From positions 372,001 to 436,000 of the forward strand of contig NZDE01000012.1 of assembly GCA_002690045.1 (NCBI GenBank): 64,000 nt of DNA. The letters are read 5' to 3'. This DNA is from Alphaproteobacteria bacterium (GTDB lineage Bacteria > Pseudomonadota > Alphaproteobacteria > Micavibrionales > Micavibrionaceae). Position numbers and translations under genes: made by a program. This document shows, one piece after another, positions 10,158 to 18,089 of the stretch (the stretch's first letter is position 1; every line of letters starts with the position of its first letter). Below the pieces are notes generated by a model. The model saw only the letters and a list, made by a program, of their open reading frames with translations, made no database searches and was not told the DNA's origin.

Positions 10158-10676
10158 ATGCATATGTCAGAACAAGGGCATAGTGGCGGCAGCAAGGCCA
10201 AAGTAATTGCCGCCAACCGTATGTTACAAGTCAAGGCCGGTCGAGGAAAAATTGAAGATGGCCGCATACGCGCCTGCCAAGATGCATTAGAAAAAAATAC
10301 GCAAGAATTTCTTCCTGTTGCTATGGATTTCCTAAAACAGTTAGAAAAAGCTCTCGAAGAAGCCAGCAAAAACGAAGGTGGAGATTTGAATAAACATAAA
10401 AGCCGTTTGTTCAAACCTGTATTTGACCTAAAAGCCAATGCCAAGATGTTTAAATATGATCTGGTCACAATCATGACCAATATCATGGTTGATTTTCTTG
10501 AGAAGATCGAAACGCTCGATGAAGACGCCGTTGAAATTGTCCGCGCGCACCACAAAACATTAACATTGATCGTCTTAAAAAAGATGAGCGGCACAGGTGG
10601 TGAAGCCGGGAAAGCCCTTGCAAAAGAGCTGCAAAGTGCATGCCTACGCTATTTTGCAAAGCGCAAACCGACCTAA
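10158..10676 (+). CDS. Uncharacterised helical protein next to CheY-like regulator
   Basis: About 172 residues, predicted soluble and almost all helical. There are many Lys/Glu heptad-like stretches (EKALEEASKNE) and a His in RAHHKTL near the C-terminus. I do not recognise a named family. The frame is open upstream to 10053, but the pair of Met codons at 10158 and 10164, after an AGGATCAAGGG stretch, is the likely start. The helical content, the conserved-looking His and the position just behind a receiver-only regulator fit an accessory or phosphotransfer role, but that is inference only. Confidence 0.6.
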   Translation: MHMSEQGHSGGSKAKVIAANRMLQVKAGRGKIEDGRIRACQDALEKNTQEFLPVAMDFLKQLEKALEEASKNEGGDLNKHKSRLFKPVFDLKANAKMFKYDLVTIMTNIMVDFLEKIETLDEDAVEIVRAHHKTLTLIVLKKMSGTGGEAGKALAKELQSACLRYFAKRKPT

Positions 10677-10720
10677 AAAAACTCTCAAATTAATAAATAG
10701 GGCCTTAACTTGGTTATCGC

Positions 10721-11017
10721 TTACCCAAGGTCTCTAAACTTACGTCGACGAATGCGCGCCAAGGCATGACGCTTTTCGCCCACTAATGATGAACGCAAAG
10801 CGCGTAAAGCAGACGGAAATGTTAAGCCATGCTTTTCAAGAAACATGAACACAATTGTCGATAACACACAAAACACCAATGTAACAGGGCGCGCATAAGG
10901 TAGCAAAATCAAATACGGCAATGCAGCGCGCGAATCCATACTAAAGAAGCGCAGCGGTCGCGTTGTATTACGCCAGTGCCAATTAACCTGTTCTTGTGCA
11001 TCATGTGGAGAGCTCAT
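10721..11017 (-). CDS. icmT: IcmT/TraK family protein
   Basis: A 98-residue protein matching the small inner-membrane IcmT/TraK family of Dot/Icm (type IVB) secretion and IncI conjugation systems. Features seen: a WRNT motif near residue 15, RFFSMDSRAALP where the family has an RFFxxDxRxxxP motif, one or two hydrophobic segments (about 35-62), then the hallmark GLTFPSALRALR and an Arg-rich C-terminus (RIRRRK). AAGGG stands about 9 nt upstream of the ATG. No other dot/icm or tra gene lies nearby, so it may be an isolated member of a dispersed system or a remnant. It ends close to the convergent gene at 10676. Confidence 0.75.
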   Translation of the reverse strand: MSSPHDAQEQVNWHWRNTTRPLRFFSMDSRAALPYLILLPYARPVTLVFCVLSTIVFMFLEKHGLTFPSALRALRSSLVGEKRHALARIRRRKFRDLG

Positions 11018-11219
11018 AATGATATACCCTTATATTTACGCCCAAGCGCCGAAGCACTCTAATTACTGATTCTAATAAATTCCCACCCAAAAGGAAACAA
11101 GAATTGTCTTATTTAACATCAATCTTACGTTAGGCACGTTACGATTATATTAACACATCTTTACATAAGTTAATTCATTTGTTACTGTGCTCGAAAATAA
11201 AAAATAGGGACGTCGCATC

Positions 11220-12251
11220 ATGGATAAGCGCGCGATAAATAACTTAATTAATTCATACAGCCATCTTGACCCAGAATATGGGCCCAAGCTGACTAACCAC
11301 CTACCCATGGCGCTTTATGCCCTTTATGATATTGATGCATCAGATGCACAAATCACTCAATTCGCACAAGACCATATTAAAGCACGCGGCCTAACCCCGC
11401 TTACCCAAAAATCTACTACAATTATAGACAGCCAGACCTATTACAGTGCACTTGGTGAACGCCGCTCATTTAGTGCTTATAATCAATTTTTTGATAAAGA
11501 GATCAGCACTCACGGGCGCGATGAAACACTCAAGCGCCATATCAATTTTTTAATGCATGGCGTATGCGGCTGTGCCTTTCATGGGTTAATCCGCACGGCT
11601 TATGGGCTAACAGCGGACAATAATGAAGAAATTAGCCGCGGGCTCGCTTATTGGGCGGATACGCATAAAAGCATCACCACACATCCCGCAACATTATCCA
11701 CGAATGGGCTGTCGCTTAGTGATGCATTTGCCGCCGCTCAGCAACTCCACCAAGAAGGCCATTGGGACAATATGGCGCAGCGCGCACCAAATATTTACAC
11801 CAAAATCAAACAAATTACAGACACACAGCCTTTTCAGAGCTTCATTGGTCAAACATCTTTAAGCAGCCAGACAAATATTAATGATTTTCGCCGCGCAACA
11901 CTGACGCTATATCAAACATTTCCGAACTTTACGACCTTGCACTGCCTGACAGCCGTTCACGCGTTAAGCGGCCTATACAATACAGCCGCAGCGCCTAATG
12001 ATGTCTTGGCGACCATGGGACAAGCGACTTTGGCGACATATTTATCCATCGGCGCACCTGATTTAACGACATTACACCCCCCCACAAATTTAAGCGGAAA
12101 AAATTTAAGCGCCGAATGGAACGTTATTCGTGCATCACATAATGACCACGCCATTAAGCTTGCCTATTCTGCGCGCGAAGAATATCGCGCAACGCAAGAC
12201 CCCGCTTACCTAAAAATCATAAAAGATATTGCTGCGCCGAAGCTGCCTTAA
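11220..12251 (+). CDS. Questin oxidase family protein (DUF4243-like)
   Basis: A 343-residue soluble protein resembling the questin oxidase-like family (Baeyer-Villiger-type ring opening in fungi; bacterial members are uncharacterised). Matching features are an N-terminal NHLPMAL motif near residue 26, an AFHGLIRTAYGL motif near 120, an ALAYWADTH-like motif just after it, and a TTLHCLTAVHAL motif near 240. These His-containing motifs are the family core. It faces the IcmT gene across a 202-bp divergent gap and ends 1 bp from the convergent pdxY stop codon. No cofactor-binding fold is obvious. The substrate in this organism is unknown. Confidence 0.7.
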   Translation: MDKRAINNLINSYSHLDPEYGPKLTNHLPMALYALYDIDASDAQITQFAQDHIKARGLTPLTQKSTTIIDSQTYYSALGERRSFSAYNQFFDKEISTHGRDETLKRHINFLMHGVCGCAFHGLIRTAYGLTADNNEEISRGLAYWADTHKSITTHPATLSTNGLSLSDAFAAAQQLHQEGHWDNMAQRAPNIYTKIKQITDTQPFQSFIGQTSLSSQTNINDFRRATLTLYQTFPNFTTLHCLTAVHALSGLYNTAAAPNDVLATMGQATLATYLSIGAPDLTTLHPPTNLSGKNLSAEWNVIRASHNDHAIKLAYSAREEYRATQDPAYLKIIKDIAAPKLP

Positions 12252-12252
12252 C

Positions 12253-13113
12253 TTAAAGCTTCACGACATCAAATAATTGGGCTGGAGCTGAAAATTCACC
12301 GCCCATCTGCGGCAGGCACAATTCACGGCGCTTTGCCATATTGGTTTTAGTAAACAGCGCATGTAACGCGCCTGCAGTATATTGCAGCGCCTCAACGGGG
12401 CTACGCCCATTCAAGATATGCCCGGTAAATGTTGCTGCCGTGACATCGCCTGCCCCGTTGGGCATAGGATCCATAGAAAAACGCGGCGTTTTTACCAAAT
12501 ACGCGCCCGCATCTTTATCAGACAAATACATAGATATCTCATCCAACGCCAAATCCATCGGATGGTAAGAAGTAATCAATATGGTTTTTGCACCTTTATT
12601 ATGCAAGACATCACAAGCGCGCCGCGCAGTATCATGATCGTTGATTTCTATGCCCGACAAATACCCCGCCTCAAACTGGTTTGGGATTAATATATCGGCC
12701 GCGCCCAAGGCGTGATCCTTAAAAAACTGCGGCACATCATCACGCACAAAAAAGCCGCGCCCAACATCCCCCATTACTGGATCACAGCTATATAAACAGG
12801 CGGGGTTATCACGGCGTATTTCAGCTAAGGTGTCAAGCACCAATGCTCCTAGCGCCGAATCCCCTAAATAACCTGTTAGAATCGCATCAACTTGTGGAAA
12901 CAGGCCGCGCGCTTTTATACCGCGAATTAAATCTGATAAGTCATCTAATGAGGTGACACGCCCCTGCCAGTCACCATAGCCCGTATGGTTCGAAAAATGC
13001 ACTGTATTCAGAGCAATAACGTCATGGCCCAACGCCTGCATTGGCGGAATTGCCGCACAATTACCGACATAGCCGAAAGCCACATGGGATTGAACAGATA
13101 GAATTAAACTCAT
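12253..13113 (-). CDS. pdxY: Pyridoxal kinase
   Basis: About 286 residues of the PfkB/ribokinase-like pyridoxal kinase family, which phosphorylates pyridoxal (vitamin B6 salvage) in the cytoplasm. Diagnostic features are the start ILSVQSHVAFGYVGN, the NTVHFSNHTGYG motif, the YSCDPVMGD motif, the IPNQFE motif and the C-terminal NGAGDV anion-hole motif with the catalytic Asp. A GTG at 13122 is in frame, but the ATG at 13113 fits the usual family start. The upstream glycosyltransferase stop is only 14 bp away, so both are probably co-transcribed even though the functions look unrelated. Confidence 0.9.
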   Translation of the reverse strand: MSLILSVQSHVAFGYVGNCAAIPPMQALGHDVIALNTVHFSNHTGYGDWQGRVTSLDDLSDLIRGIKARGLFPQVDAILTGYLGDSALGALVLDTLAEIRRDNPACLYSCDPVMGDVGRGFFVRDDVPQFFKDHALGAADILIPNQFEAGYLSGIEINDHDTARRACDVLHNKGAKTILITSYHPMDLALDEISMYLSDKDAGAYLVKTPRFSMDPMPNGAGDVTAATFTGHILNGRSPVEALQYTAGALHALFTKTNMAKRRELCLPQMGGEFSAPAQLFDVVKL

Positions 13114-13127
13114 AAAGGTCACACCCG

Positions 13128-14285
13128 TTAATGTTTATTTTTGCGCACCATATCATTATTTGCGCCCAAATATAAGTCACTTATGATTCGCACAAAATTC
13201 TTAATATTGATTTTATTTTGTTCAACTTCGCGCAGCACCGCCGCCCGATCTAACATAGGCGCCTTCATACGTGCATCAACCGCCGCCGCCCATGCTAAAG
13301 CGCCATCTGCAAGGGGGATCATCATGCAGGCTTTATCCGATATACGCGCCTCTTCTGGCACATGTTCACTGACAATAATCGGCAGGCCTGCCGCTTGCGC
13401 TTCGACCGCGGCCAAGCCAAGACCCTCAAATAAGGACGGGAAGACAAACACACCATTCAGCGCCCGCAATATATTGTGGCAATCATAACGCGTACCGGCA
13501 AAAATCACGACATCTTTTAACCCCAAGGCTTCGACTTTATCAGCGATAAATGGGCGTAAAGCACCGTCACCAATCAATAATAACCGCCCCTGAAAACCAA
13601 GCTGTTTCACCATATGGTCAAAAACATCAATAATATATTCGTGGTTTTTCGCCGTAGTAAAACGACTAACATTCACGACAATTTGTTCGTCTGGCTTAAT
13701 ACCAAGAGATGCCAATGTGTCACCCGCATTAAACGATTCATGAAATTTTGAGAAATCAACCCCCATAGGCTGTATCGTCAACGCCCCGCCCGCATTACGT
13801 TCCTGACCATACAGCACCGCCGTGGCAATACGGCTTACCGCAATAATGTCCGTAGCGCAGCTTTTTATGCAGCCTTTCAACACCCCGCGATAGAACGCCG
13901 CCAAATGATCAGGTTTATATGGAATATTACTATGGATATGGGCAATACGCTGTCTTACCCCAGCTACGCGCGCCAAAACCATTATCAGCCCTGAAAATAA
14001 ATAGGTATGCGCATGCACCGTATTATATTGCCGTGCGGTTTTGATAAAAGCCGGGGCAAATGAATGCAAATGTTTAAACGGGCCAACCGGAATTATATTA
14101 CAGCCCATCTTGCGCGCGGTATCAGCCAGTGGCGTATCAATATCACGCTCAACCAAGAAGTCTAATTGGAATCGGTCTCGATCCATAAATGCAAAGGCAT
14201 CAATTAAACCTTTCTCAATGCCGCCCACTTCTAAAACGGGCACAACATGCAAAACTCGAATTTTATTTGCGGCAAGTGAAGGCAT
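13128..14285 (-). CDS. Glycosyltransferase family 4
   Basis: A 385-residue GT-B fold glycosyltransferase, cytoplasmic or peripheral membrane. The N-terminal domain starts with VLHVVPVLEVGGIEKG, the donor-independent GT4 pattern with a GG loop. It has HAHTYLFSG near 95 and HIHSN near 140. The C-terminal domain holds VNVSRFTTAKNH, a LLIGDGAL segment and the E-x7-E motif in FEGLGLAAVEAQ. It probably adds a sugar to a surface glycan or lipid carrier; the sugar and acceptor cannot be read from sequence. It lies upstream of pdxY in a probable two-gene transcript and next to the promoter region of nrdB on the other strand. Confidence 0.85.
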   Translation of the reverse strand: MPSLAANKIRVLHVVPVLEVGGIEKGLIDAFAFMDRDRFQLDFLVERDIDTPLADTARKMGCNIIPVGPFKHLHSFAPAFIKTARQYNTVHAHTYLFSGLIMVLARVAGVRQRIAHIHSNIPYKPDHLAAFYRGVLKGCIKSCATDIIAVSRIATAVLYGQERNAGGALTIQPMGVDFSKFHESFNAGDTLASLGIKPDEQIVVNVSRFTTAKNHEYIIDVFDHMVKQLGFQGRLLLIGDGALRPFIADKVEALGLKDVVIFAGTRYDCHNILRALNGVFVFPSLFEGLGLAAVEAQAAGLPIIVSEHVPEEARISDKACMMIPLADGALAWAAAVDARMKAPMLDRAAVLREVEQNKINIKNFVRIISDLYLGANNDMVRKNKH

Positions 14286-14415
14286 TAATATGTTTCCATT
14301 ATGGATTCGATGATGTCCAAAGAACAGCGTACATAAATAATCTACATATCTGACTTTGTTTGGTCATCGCCTTTTTTCATCGCGTCATAAATTTCACACA
14401 CATAAAAATCAAATA

Positions 14416-14464
14416 AATCTATATGTAGTGTTTAAAAAAGATCAATTTATACTATATATTGATA
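14416..14464 (+). promoter_or_regulatory. Two NrdR-box-like sites upstream of nrdB
   Basis: The 316-bp gap before nrdB contains two 16-bp matches to the NrdR consensus ACACWATATATWGTGT. Box 1 is AATCTATATGTAGTGT (14416-14431), with a strong right half. Box 2 is ATACTATATATTGATA (14449-14464), with a perfect core. They start 33 bp apart, about three helical turns, close to the paired spacing usual for NrdR. They lie about 140-185 bp before the nrdB start. The rest of the gap is AT-rich without other clear elements. Confidence 0.65.
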
Positions 14465-14601
14465 ATGCAGCGTATTCGCGCTGTTTGTTTAATTTCTATC
14501 AATATATGTGGAGAAGAGTCATAAAAGACTCGGATTCTTGCTCTACATTTTTATATTGGTGAATGATCATATAAATTTTTGCTTCAAGGAGTATGCAGCC
14601 C

Positions 14602-15675
14602 ATGTCAGACAACGCCGCAATAGATGCACTAGAAACAGGCGCACTTATTAACAAGACAGAAGAAATCAGTGATGATGTAACAAACTCAGATAGTCAGCTT
14701 TTACAGGAACGTCACGTTTATAAGACTTTCCTTTACCCATGGTGTTATGAAGCATGGCTTACACAGCAGCGCCTACACTGGTTACCTGAAGAAGTACCAA
14801 TGGCGGAAGACATTCGCGACTGGAAACACAAGCTATCACCTTCGGAAATTAACCTTCTGACACAAATTTTCCGTTTCTTCACACAGTCTGACGTGGAAGT
14901 AAACAACTGCTATATGCGTCACTATTCACGCGTATTCGGTCCAGTGGAAGTACAGATGATGCTCTCTGCATTCTCAAACATTGAAACTGTGCACATCGCT
15001 GCATATTCGCACCTTCTTGATACTTTGGGTATGCCAGAAGTCGAATATCAAGCTTTCTTGAAGTATAAAGAAATGAAGGACAAATTTGATTACCTTCAAA
15101 ACGTATCCATGAAAAGCCGCCGTGATATTGCCAAAACAATGGCGATGTTTGGTGCATTTACAGAAGGCCTTGCGCTTTTTGCCTCTTTCGCGATTTTGAT
15201 GAACTTCCCACGCTTCAACAAAATGAAAGGCATGGGGCAAATCGTAACATGGTCTGTGCGTGATGAAACATTGCACTGCCTATCTATGATTCGTTTGTTC
15301 AACGCATTCTTGCAAGAAAACCCAGACATCTGGGATGACGAGCTGAAAGCTGAAATCACAGAATGCTGTAAGCTGACTGTTGACCATGAAGATGCATTCA
15401 TCGACCTATGTTTTGAAATGGGTGACATTGAAGGCCTAAAACCAGAGGAAGTGAAACAATATATCCGCTTCATCGGTGACCGCCGCCTTCAACAGCTTAA
15501 CCTACAGCCTATTTACGGTATCGAGAAAAATCCATTGCCATGGATGGACGAAATCCTAAATGGCGCGGAACACACAAACTTCTTCGAAAACCGTGCGACA
15601 GAATATTCACGCGCATCAACACAAGGCAGCTGGGAAGACGTATTCTCAGAAAAAGCGTTTGGTGACGCCGCTTAA
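14602..15675 (+). CDS. nrdB: Ribonucleoside-diphosphate reductase, beta subunit (class I)
   Basis: A 357-residue class I ribonucleotide reductase small subunit, which holds the metal cofactor and radical for dNTP synthesis and works with an alpha subunit (not in this window). Ligands can be placed: Asp97, Glu128 and His131 (ETVH), Glu188 (FTEGL), Glu222 and His225 (DETLH). The radical Tyr is Tyr135 in IAAYSH, so a tyrosyl-radical enzyme is expected. AAGGAG at 14586-14591 sits 10 nt before the ATG at 14602 but only 1 nt before an ATG at 14593, so 14602 is the start. Paired NrdR-like boxes upstream suggest repression when dATP is high. A hairpin terminator follows. Confidence 0.95.
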   Translation: MSDNAAIDALETGALINKTEEISDDVTNSDSQLLQERHVYKTFLYPWCYEAWLTQQRLHWLPEEVPMAEDIRDWKHKLSPSEINLLTQIFRFFTQSDVEVNNCYMRHYSRVFGPVEVQMMLSAFSNIETVHIAAYSHLLDTLGMPEVEYQAFLKYKEMKDKFDYLQNVSMKSRRDIAKTMAMFGAFTEGLALFASFAILMNFPRFNKMKGMGQIVTWSVRDETLHCLSMIRLFNAFLQENPDIWDDELKAEITECCKLTVDHEDAFIDLCFEMGDIEGLKPEEVKQYIRFIGDRRLQQLNLQPIYGIEKNPLPWMDEILNGAEHTNFFENRATEYSRASTQGSWEDVFSEKAFGDAA

Positions 15676-15693
15676 ATATTTAATTTATCTAAT

Positions 15694-15723
15694 AAAAAGC
15701 CGCTATATTTTGGCGGTTTTTTT
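15694..15723 (+). terminator. Rho-independent terminator after nrdB
   Basis: An AAAAGCCGC arm, an 8-nt AT-rich loop and a GCGGTTTT arm (one G-U pair) are followed by a T run to 15723. It lies 19 bp after the nrdB stop codon. Confidence 0.75.
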
Positions 15724-15787
15724 ATTGACTCTCATATTGATTATGTCTAAAGATGACGGTTCAACAATAACATACAGGGAATCTAGA

Positions 15788-16177
15788 ATGTCAAAAACTA
15801 GTTACGATGATGCGGTCACTTATTTTAACGGTAAAACAAACTGCACAGCCGATGACATTAGCTATGCCTATGATAGCCAGAAGAATATTTTGATAAAACA
15901 TTATAACGACATTCAAGGCGACCTTGCAGCTGGTGGCGCAATATGTTTTGTTGGCGCGGCCGTTTCAGGCACAGTCATGCTTAACAGTTTCCACAACGTA
16001 TATACCGCGCCAGATGAAGCAACAGCAAAAGAAGCTGTGCCAGATATATCTGTCGGTCTATCTTTAGTTTTTGGTTTTCTGACATATGGCGCAGCGCGCG
16101 CAACTAAAAAGATTTATAAAGCTGTAGAGCGCGAAGTTGCGCAATCATCCCGTCAAAAAGACACCCCAGTAATCTAA
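15788..16177 (+). CDS. Small two-TM membrane protein, tandem paralogue 1
   Basis: A 129-residue protein of unknown family. The N-terminal soluble part has YDDAVTYFN followed by DDISYAYDSQKN. Two hydrophobic segments follow (about 50-68 and 88-106) and then a basic tail containing KAVEREV. The start at 15788 is chosen because AGGGAAT precedes it and because it aligns with the starts of its two paralogues. The open frame extends further 5' into nrdB, but that part is not used. It heads a run of three homologous genes with 10- and 25-bp gaps, a probable operon. No function is assigned. Confidence 0.75.
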   Translation: MSKTSYDDAVTYFNGKTNCTADDISYAYDSQKNILIKHYNDIQGDLAAGGAICFVGAAVSGTVMLNSFHNVYTAPDEATAKEAVPDISVGLSLVFGFLTYGAARATKKIYKAVEREVAQSSRQKDTPVI

Positions 16178-16187
16178 GGAAAAAATA

Positions 16188-16565
16188 ATGAGTACCCCAG
16201 AATATGACAGCGCCGTAAATTATTTCAACAATGTAGGCGCTCACACAATCGATCAAATTCGCTACACATATGATGCGGATGAAAATATGCTTGTTCAGCA
16301 ACATAGTGAAGCAATAGAACAAAGAAACAGTGCTGCAGGTAAAGCATTCTGGTGCGCCGTTGCTGGTGTATGCGCCGTAGACAGCACCTATGAAGCCATG
16401 GAAAAAGATAATTGGAGTCAATATGGCCCTGATTGGAGCCTTGCATTTATCGCACTTTTTGGCGCAGGCCTTGCCGTGCATATACGCAACCGCCGAAATA
16501 TTATCAAAGCCGTCGACCGTAATGTCGGTTCCGACAAATCTTCCGCAAATAATATTGTCATGTAA
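16188..16565 (+). CDS. Small two-TM membrane protein, tandem paralogue 2
   Basis: A 125-residue paralogue of the genes on both sides. It shares YDSAVNYFN near residue 6, DQIRYTYDADEN near 22, two hydrophobic segments (about 50-65 and 82-98) and the tail motif IIKAVDRNV. AAGGA lies 8 nt before the ATG. The N-terminal motif block is closer to the third copy than to the first. The predicted topology is a short N-terminal cytoplasmic or periplasmic domain followed by a helical hairpin. The family and role are unknown to me. Confidence 0.8.
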   Translation: MSTPEYDSAVNYFNNVGAHTIDQIRYTYDADENMLVQQHSEAIEQRNSAAGKAFWCAVAGVCAVDSTYEAMEKDNWSQYGPDWSLAFIALFGAGLAVHIRNRRNIIKAVDRNVGSDKSSANNIVM

Positions 16566-16590
16566 ATACATATACGCAGGAATCATAAAA

Positions 16591-16971
16591 ATGAGTGAAG
16601 CAAGCTACGATAGTGCCGTTAATTATTTTAACAAAAACAGCGTATGCACAATGGATCAAATCCGTTATACATATGATGCAGACCAAAATGCGCTAATTGA
16701 ATGTCACGACGAAGCGACAGATCATAGCGAAGACGCACAGCAAAATGGAATGATCGCAGCTTTTGCTGCCGTTGGGACAGTAGGATCGGCAATAAAGTGG
16801 GCAGAAAAAGAAGATAGCACATTGTCACAAGCACCATATGTTGGTGTTGTACTCTGCGCAATCTTTGCAGGGCTCGCCGCTAAGAATCTTTGGGAAAAAC
16901 GTAAAACCATCAAGGCGGTTGAACGTAATGTACAAGCCGATAAAGACAGTGCTCATAAACCAACTTTTTAG
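16591..16971 (+). CDS. Small two-TM membrane protein, tandem paralogue 3
   Basis: A 126-residue paralogue with YDSAVNYFN, DQIRYTYDADQN, two hydrophobic segments (about 52-70 and 84-102) and the tail TIKAVERNV. An AGGAATC stretch about 10 nt upstream supports the ATG at 16591; the open frame upstream to 16390 overlaps copy 2 and is not used. The gene ends with TAG, and the same frame then continues for 27 more codons that resemble the C-terminus of another copy (see the remnant at 16972-17055). Function unknown. Confidence 0.8.
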   Translation: MSEASYDSAVNYFNKNSVCTMDQIRYTYDADQNALIECHDEATDHSEDAQQNGMIAAFAAVGTVGSAIKWAEKEDSTLSQAPYVGVVLCAIFAGLAAKNLWEKRKTIKAVERNVQADKDSAHKPTF

Positions 16972-17055
16972 GCGCAGCCTAAAAAACAAATTGTCAAAGC
17001 GGTCGATCAACATGTAAAATCCCGTAACGTAAACATGCAAGATCCCTATATCTAA
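16972..17055 (+). pseudogene. C-terminal remnant of a fourth tandem paralogue
   Basis: Directly after the TAG of paralogue 3, in the same frame, 27 codons read a peptide containing KKQIVKAVDQHVKSRN and end at TAA (17053-17055). This matches the tail of the family (NIIKAVDRNV, TIKAVERNV) including the spacing to the end. The likeliest explanation is an unequal crossover or deletion that left only the 3' end of a fourth copy. A readthrough extension of paralogue 3 is possible but less likely, because it would carry the tail motif twice. Confidence 0.6.
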
Positions 17056-17080
17056 ATAATGACCTTTATTGGAGTTTAAC

Positions 17081-17212
17081 ATGAAAACATTAGCCCTTTT
17101 GATGAGCGCAGCAATTTTAACATTATCGGTAAGTGCATGCAGTAACACTTTCCACGGCGTCGGCCAAGATATTGAAAAAGCTGGCGCGAAAATTCAAAAA
17201 GCGACAAAATAA
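17081..17212 (+). CDS. Entericidin A/B family small lipoprotein
   Basis: A 43-residue lipoprotein. It has a Lys start, a hydrophobic signal, a lipobox LSVSAC (Cys20) and a short mature part with the entericidin hallmark GVGQDIEKAGAKIQKA, an amphipathic Lys-rich helix. Members are secreted, lipid-anchored peptides linked to envelope stress and toxin-antidote behaviour in enterobacteria; in alphaproteobacteria their role is unclear. GGAG lies 6 nt upstream of the ATG. It follows the tandem array and ends with its own terminator. Confidence 0.85.
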   Translation: MKTLALLMSAAILTLSVSACSNTFHGVGQDIEKAGAKIQKATK

Positions 17213-17219
17213 TTTCTTT

Positions 17220-17247
17220 AAAAGGCGCTGAGTATAGCGCCTTTTTA
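17220..17247 (+). terminator. Terminator of the entericidin gene
   Basis: The arms AAAGGCGCT (17221-17229) and AGCGCCTTT (17236-17244) enclose a 6-nt loop and are followed by a T run. It lies 8 bp after the lipoprotein stop codon. Confidence 0.85.
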
Positions 17248-17263
17248 TTTCCCCCTTATTTAG

Positions 17264-17292
17264 CAAAAAAAGAGCCGGCACTAAGGCCGGCT
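17264..17292 (-). terminator. Terminator of phoH
   Basis: The arms AGCCGGC (17273-17279) and GCCGGCT (17286-17292) form a hairpin. Reading the minus strand it is followed by TCTTTTTTTGC, which fits termination of phoH, whose stop codon lies 38 bp away. Confidence 0.75.
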
Positions 17293-17330
17293 GTCAAGTT
17301 TACAGGGAGTTGTAGAACCGTAAATTAAGT

Positions 17331-18089
17331 TTACTCAAGAACATTGAGCATTTCCGCCACTAACGGGTGACGTACAATGTCTTCTGCCGCAAGGCGCACA
17401 TGGCCAATATTTTCGAGCGGTGATAATTTCTCTTCAATTTCAGTTAAGCCAGACATACCATCCAGTAAATCACTCTGACGCGGGTCACCTGTGACAACCA
17501 TTGTGGCATTCCACCCAAGGCGGGACAGCAACATTTTTAGCTGCACATAGGTACAGTTCTGCGCCTCATCAATAACGATGAAGGCGTTATTTAGGGTACG
17601 CCCGCGCATGAACCCAACCGGTGCAATCTCAATGGTACCTTCTTCCATCAATTGACGAACGCGTTTACCGCCTAAACGGTCACCTAGCGCATCAAATAAA
17701 GGGCGTAGGTAAGGCGCCATTTTTTCTTGCATATCGCCTGGTAGGTAACCAAGGCTTTCCCCTGCTTCCATCGCTGGGCGGGACAGGATAATACGCTCAA
17801 CTTCACCGGCTTCTAAAGCTTCGACCGCAGCGGCGATGGCTAAGTAAGTTTTACCAGTACCGGCAGGGGCAACAGCTAGCGTTAAGTTATGGTCTTTAAT
17901 CGCTTCCATTAACTCTTTTTGCCCTTCGGAGCGCGGCTTAATACGGCGGACAAAACTTTTATCACGCTGACGATCAATCGCTTCATCTAATGGATGCCAA
18001 TCGGCTGAGCCAAACGCACGCACAACATTTGTAGGGTGTTGGTTGTTTGCACTCGCCTTTGCAGATTTTTTACGTGACTTTTTAGCCAT
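17331..18089 (-). CDS. phoH: PhoH family P-loop ATPase
   Basis: A 252-residue cytoplasmic PhoH-type nucleotide hydrolase. The N-terminus is a basic Lys/Ser tail. The Walker A is APAGTGKT (74-81), the Walker B is FIVIDEAQN (about 168-176), and a TGDPRQ sensor-like motif follows near 203. It is shorter than the roughly 330-residue YbeZ form because the N-terminal extension of that form is absent. No ybeY or tRNA-modification gene is next to it. The family is linked to RNA metabolism and stress; the exact role here is unknown. The upstream gap carries a terminator-like hairpin on the same strand. Confidence 0.9.
   Translation of the reverse strand: MAKKSRKKSAKASANNQHPTNVVRAFGSADWHPLDEAIDRQRDKSFVRRIKPRSEGQKELMEAIKDHNLTLAVAPAGTGKTYLAIAAAVEALEAGEVERIILSRPAMEAGESLGYLPGDMQEKMAPYLRPLFDALGDRLGGKRVRQLMEEGTIEIAPVGFMRGRTLNNAFIVIDEAQNCTYVQLKMLLSRLGWNATMVVTGDPRQSDLLDGMSGLTEIEEKLSPLENIGHVRLAAEDIVRHPLVAEMLNVLE

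Noticed and set aside
15560-15787. 5' extension of the first small membrane protein into nrdB
   Set aside because: The extension is antiphase coding inside nrdB, and the copies 2 and 3 start at the equivalent of 15788, which also has a binding site.
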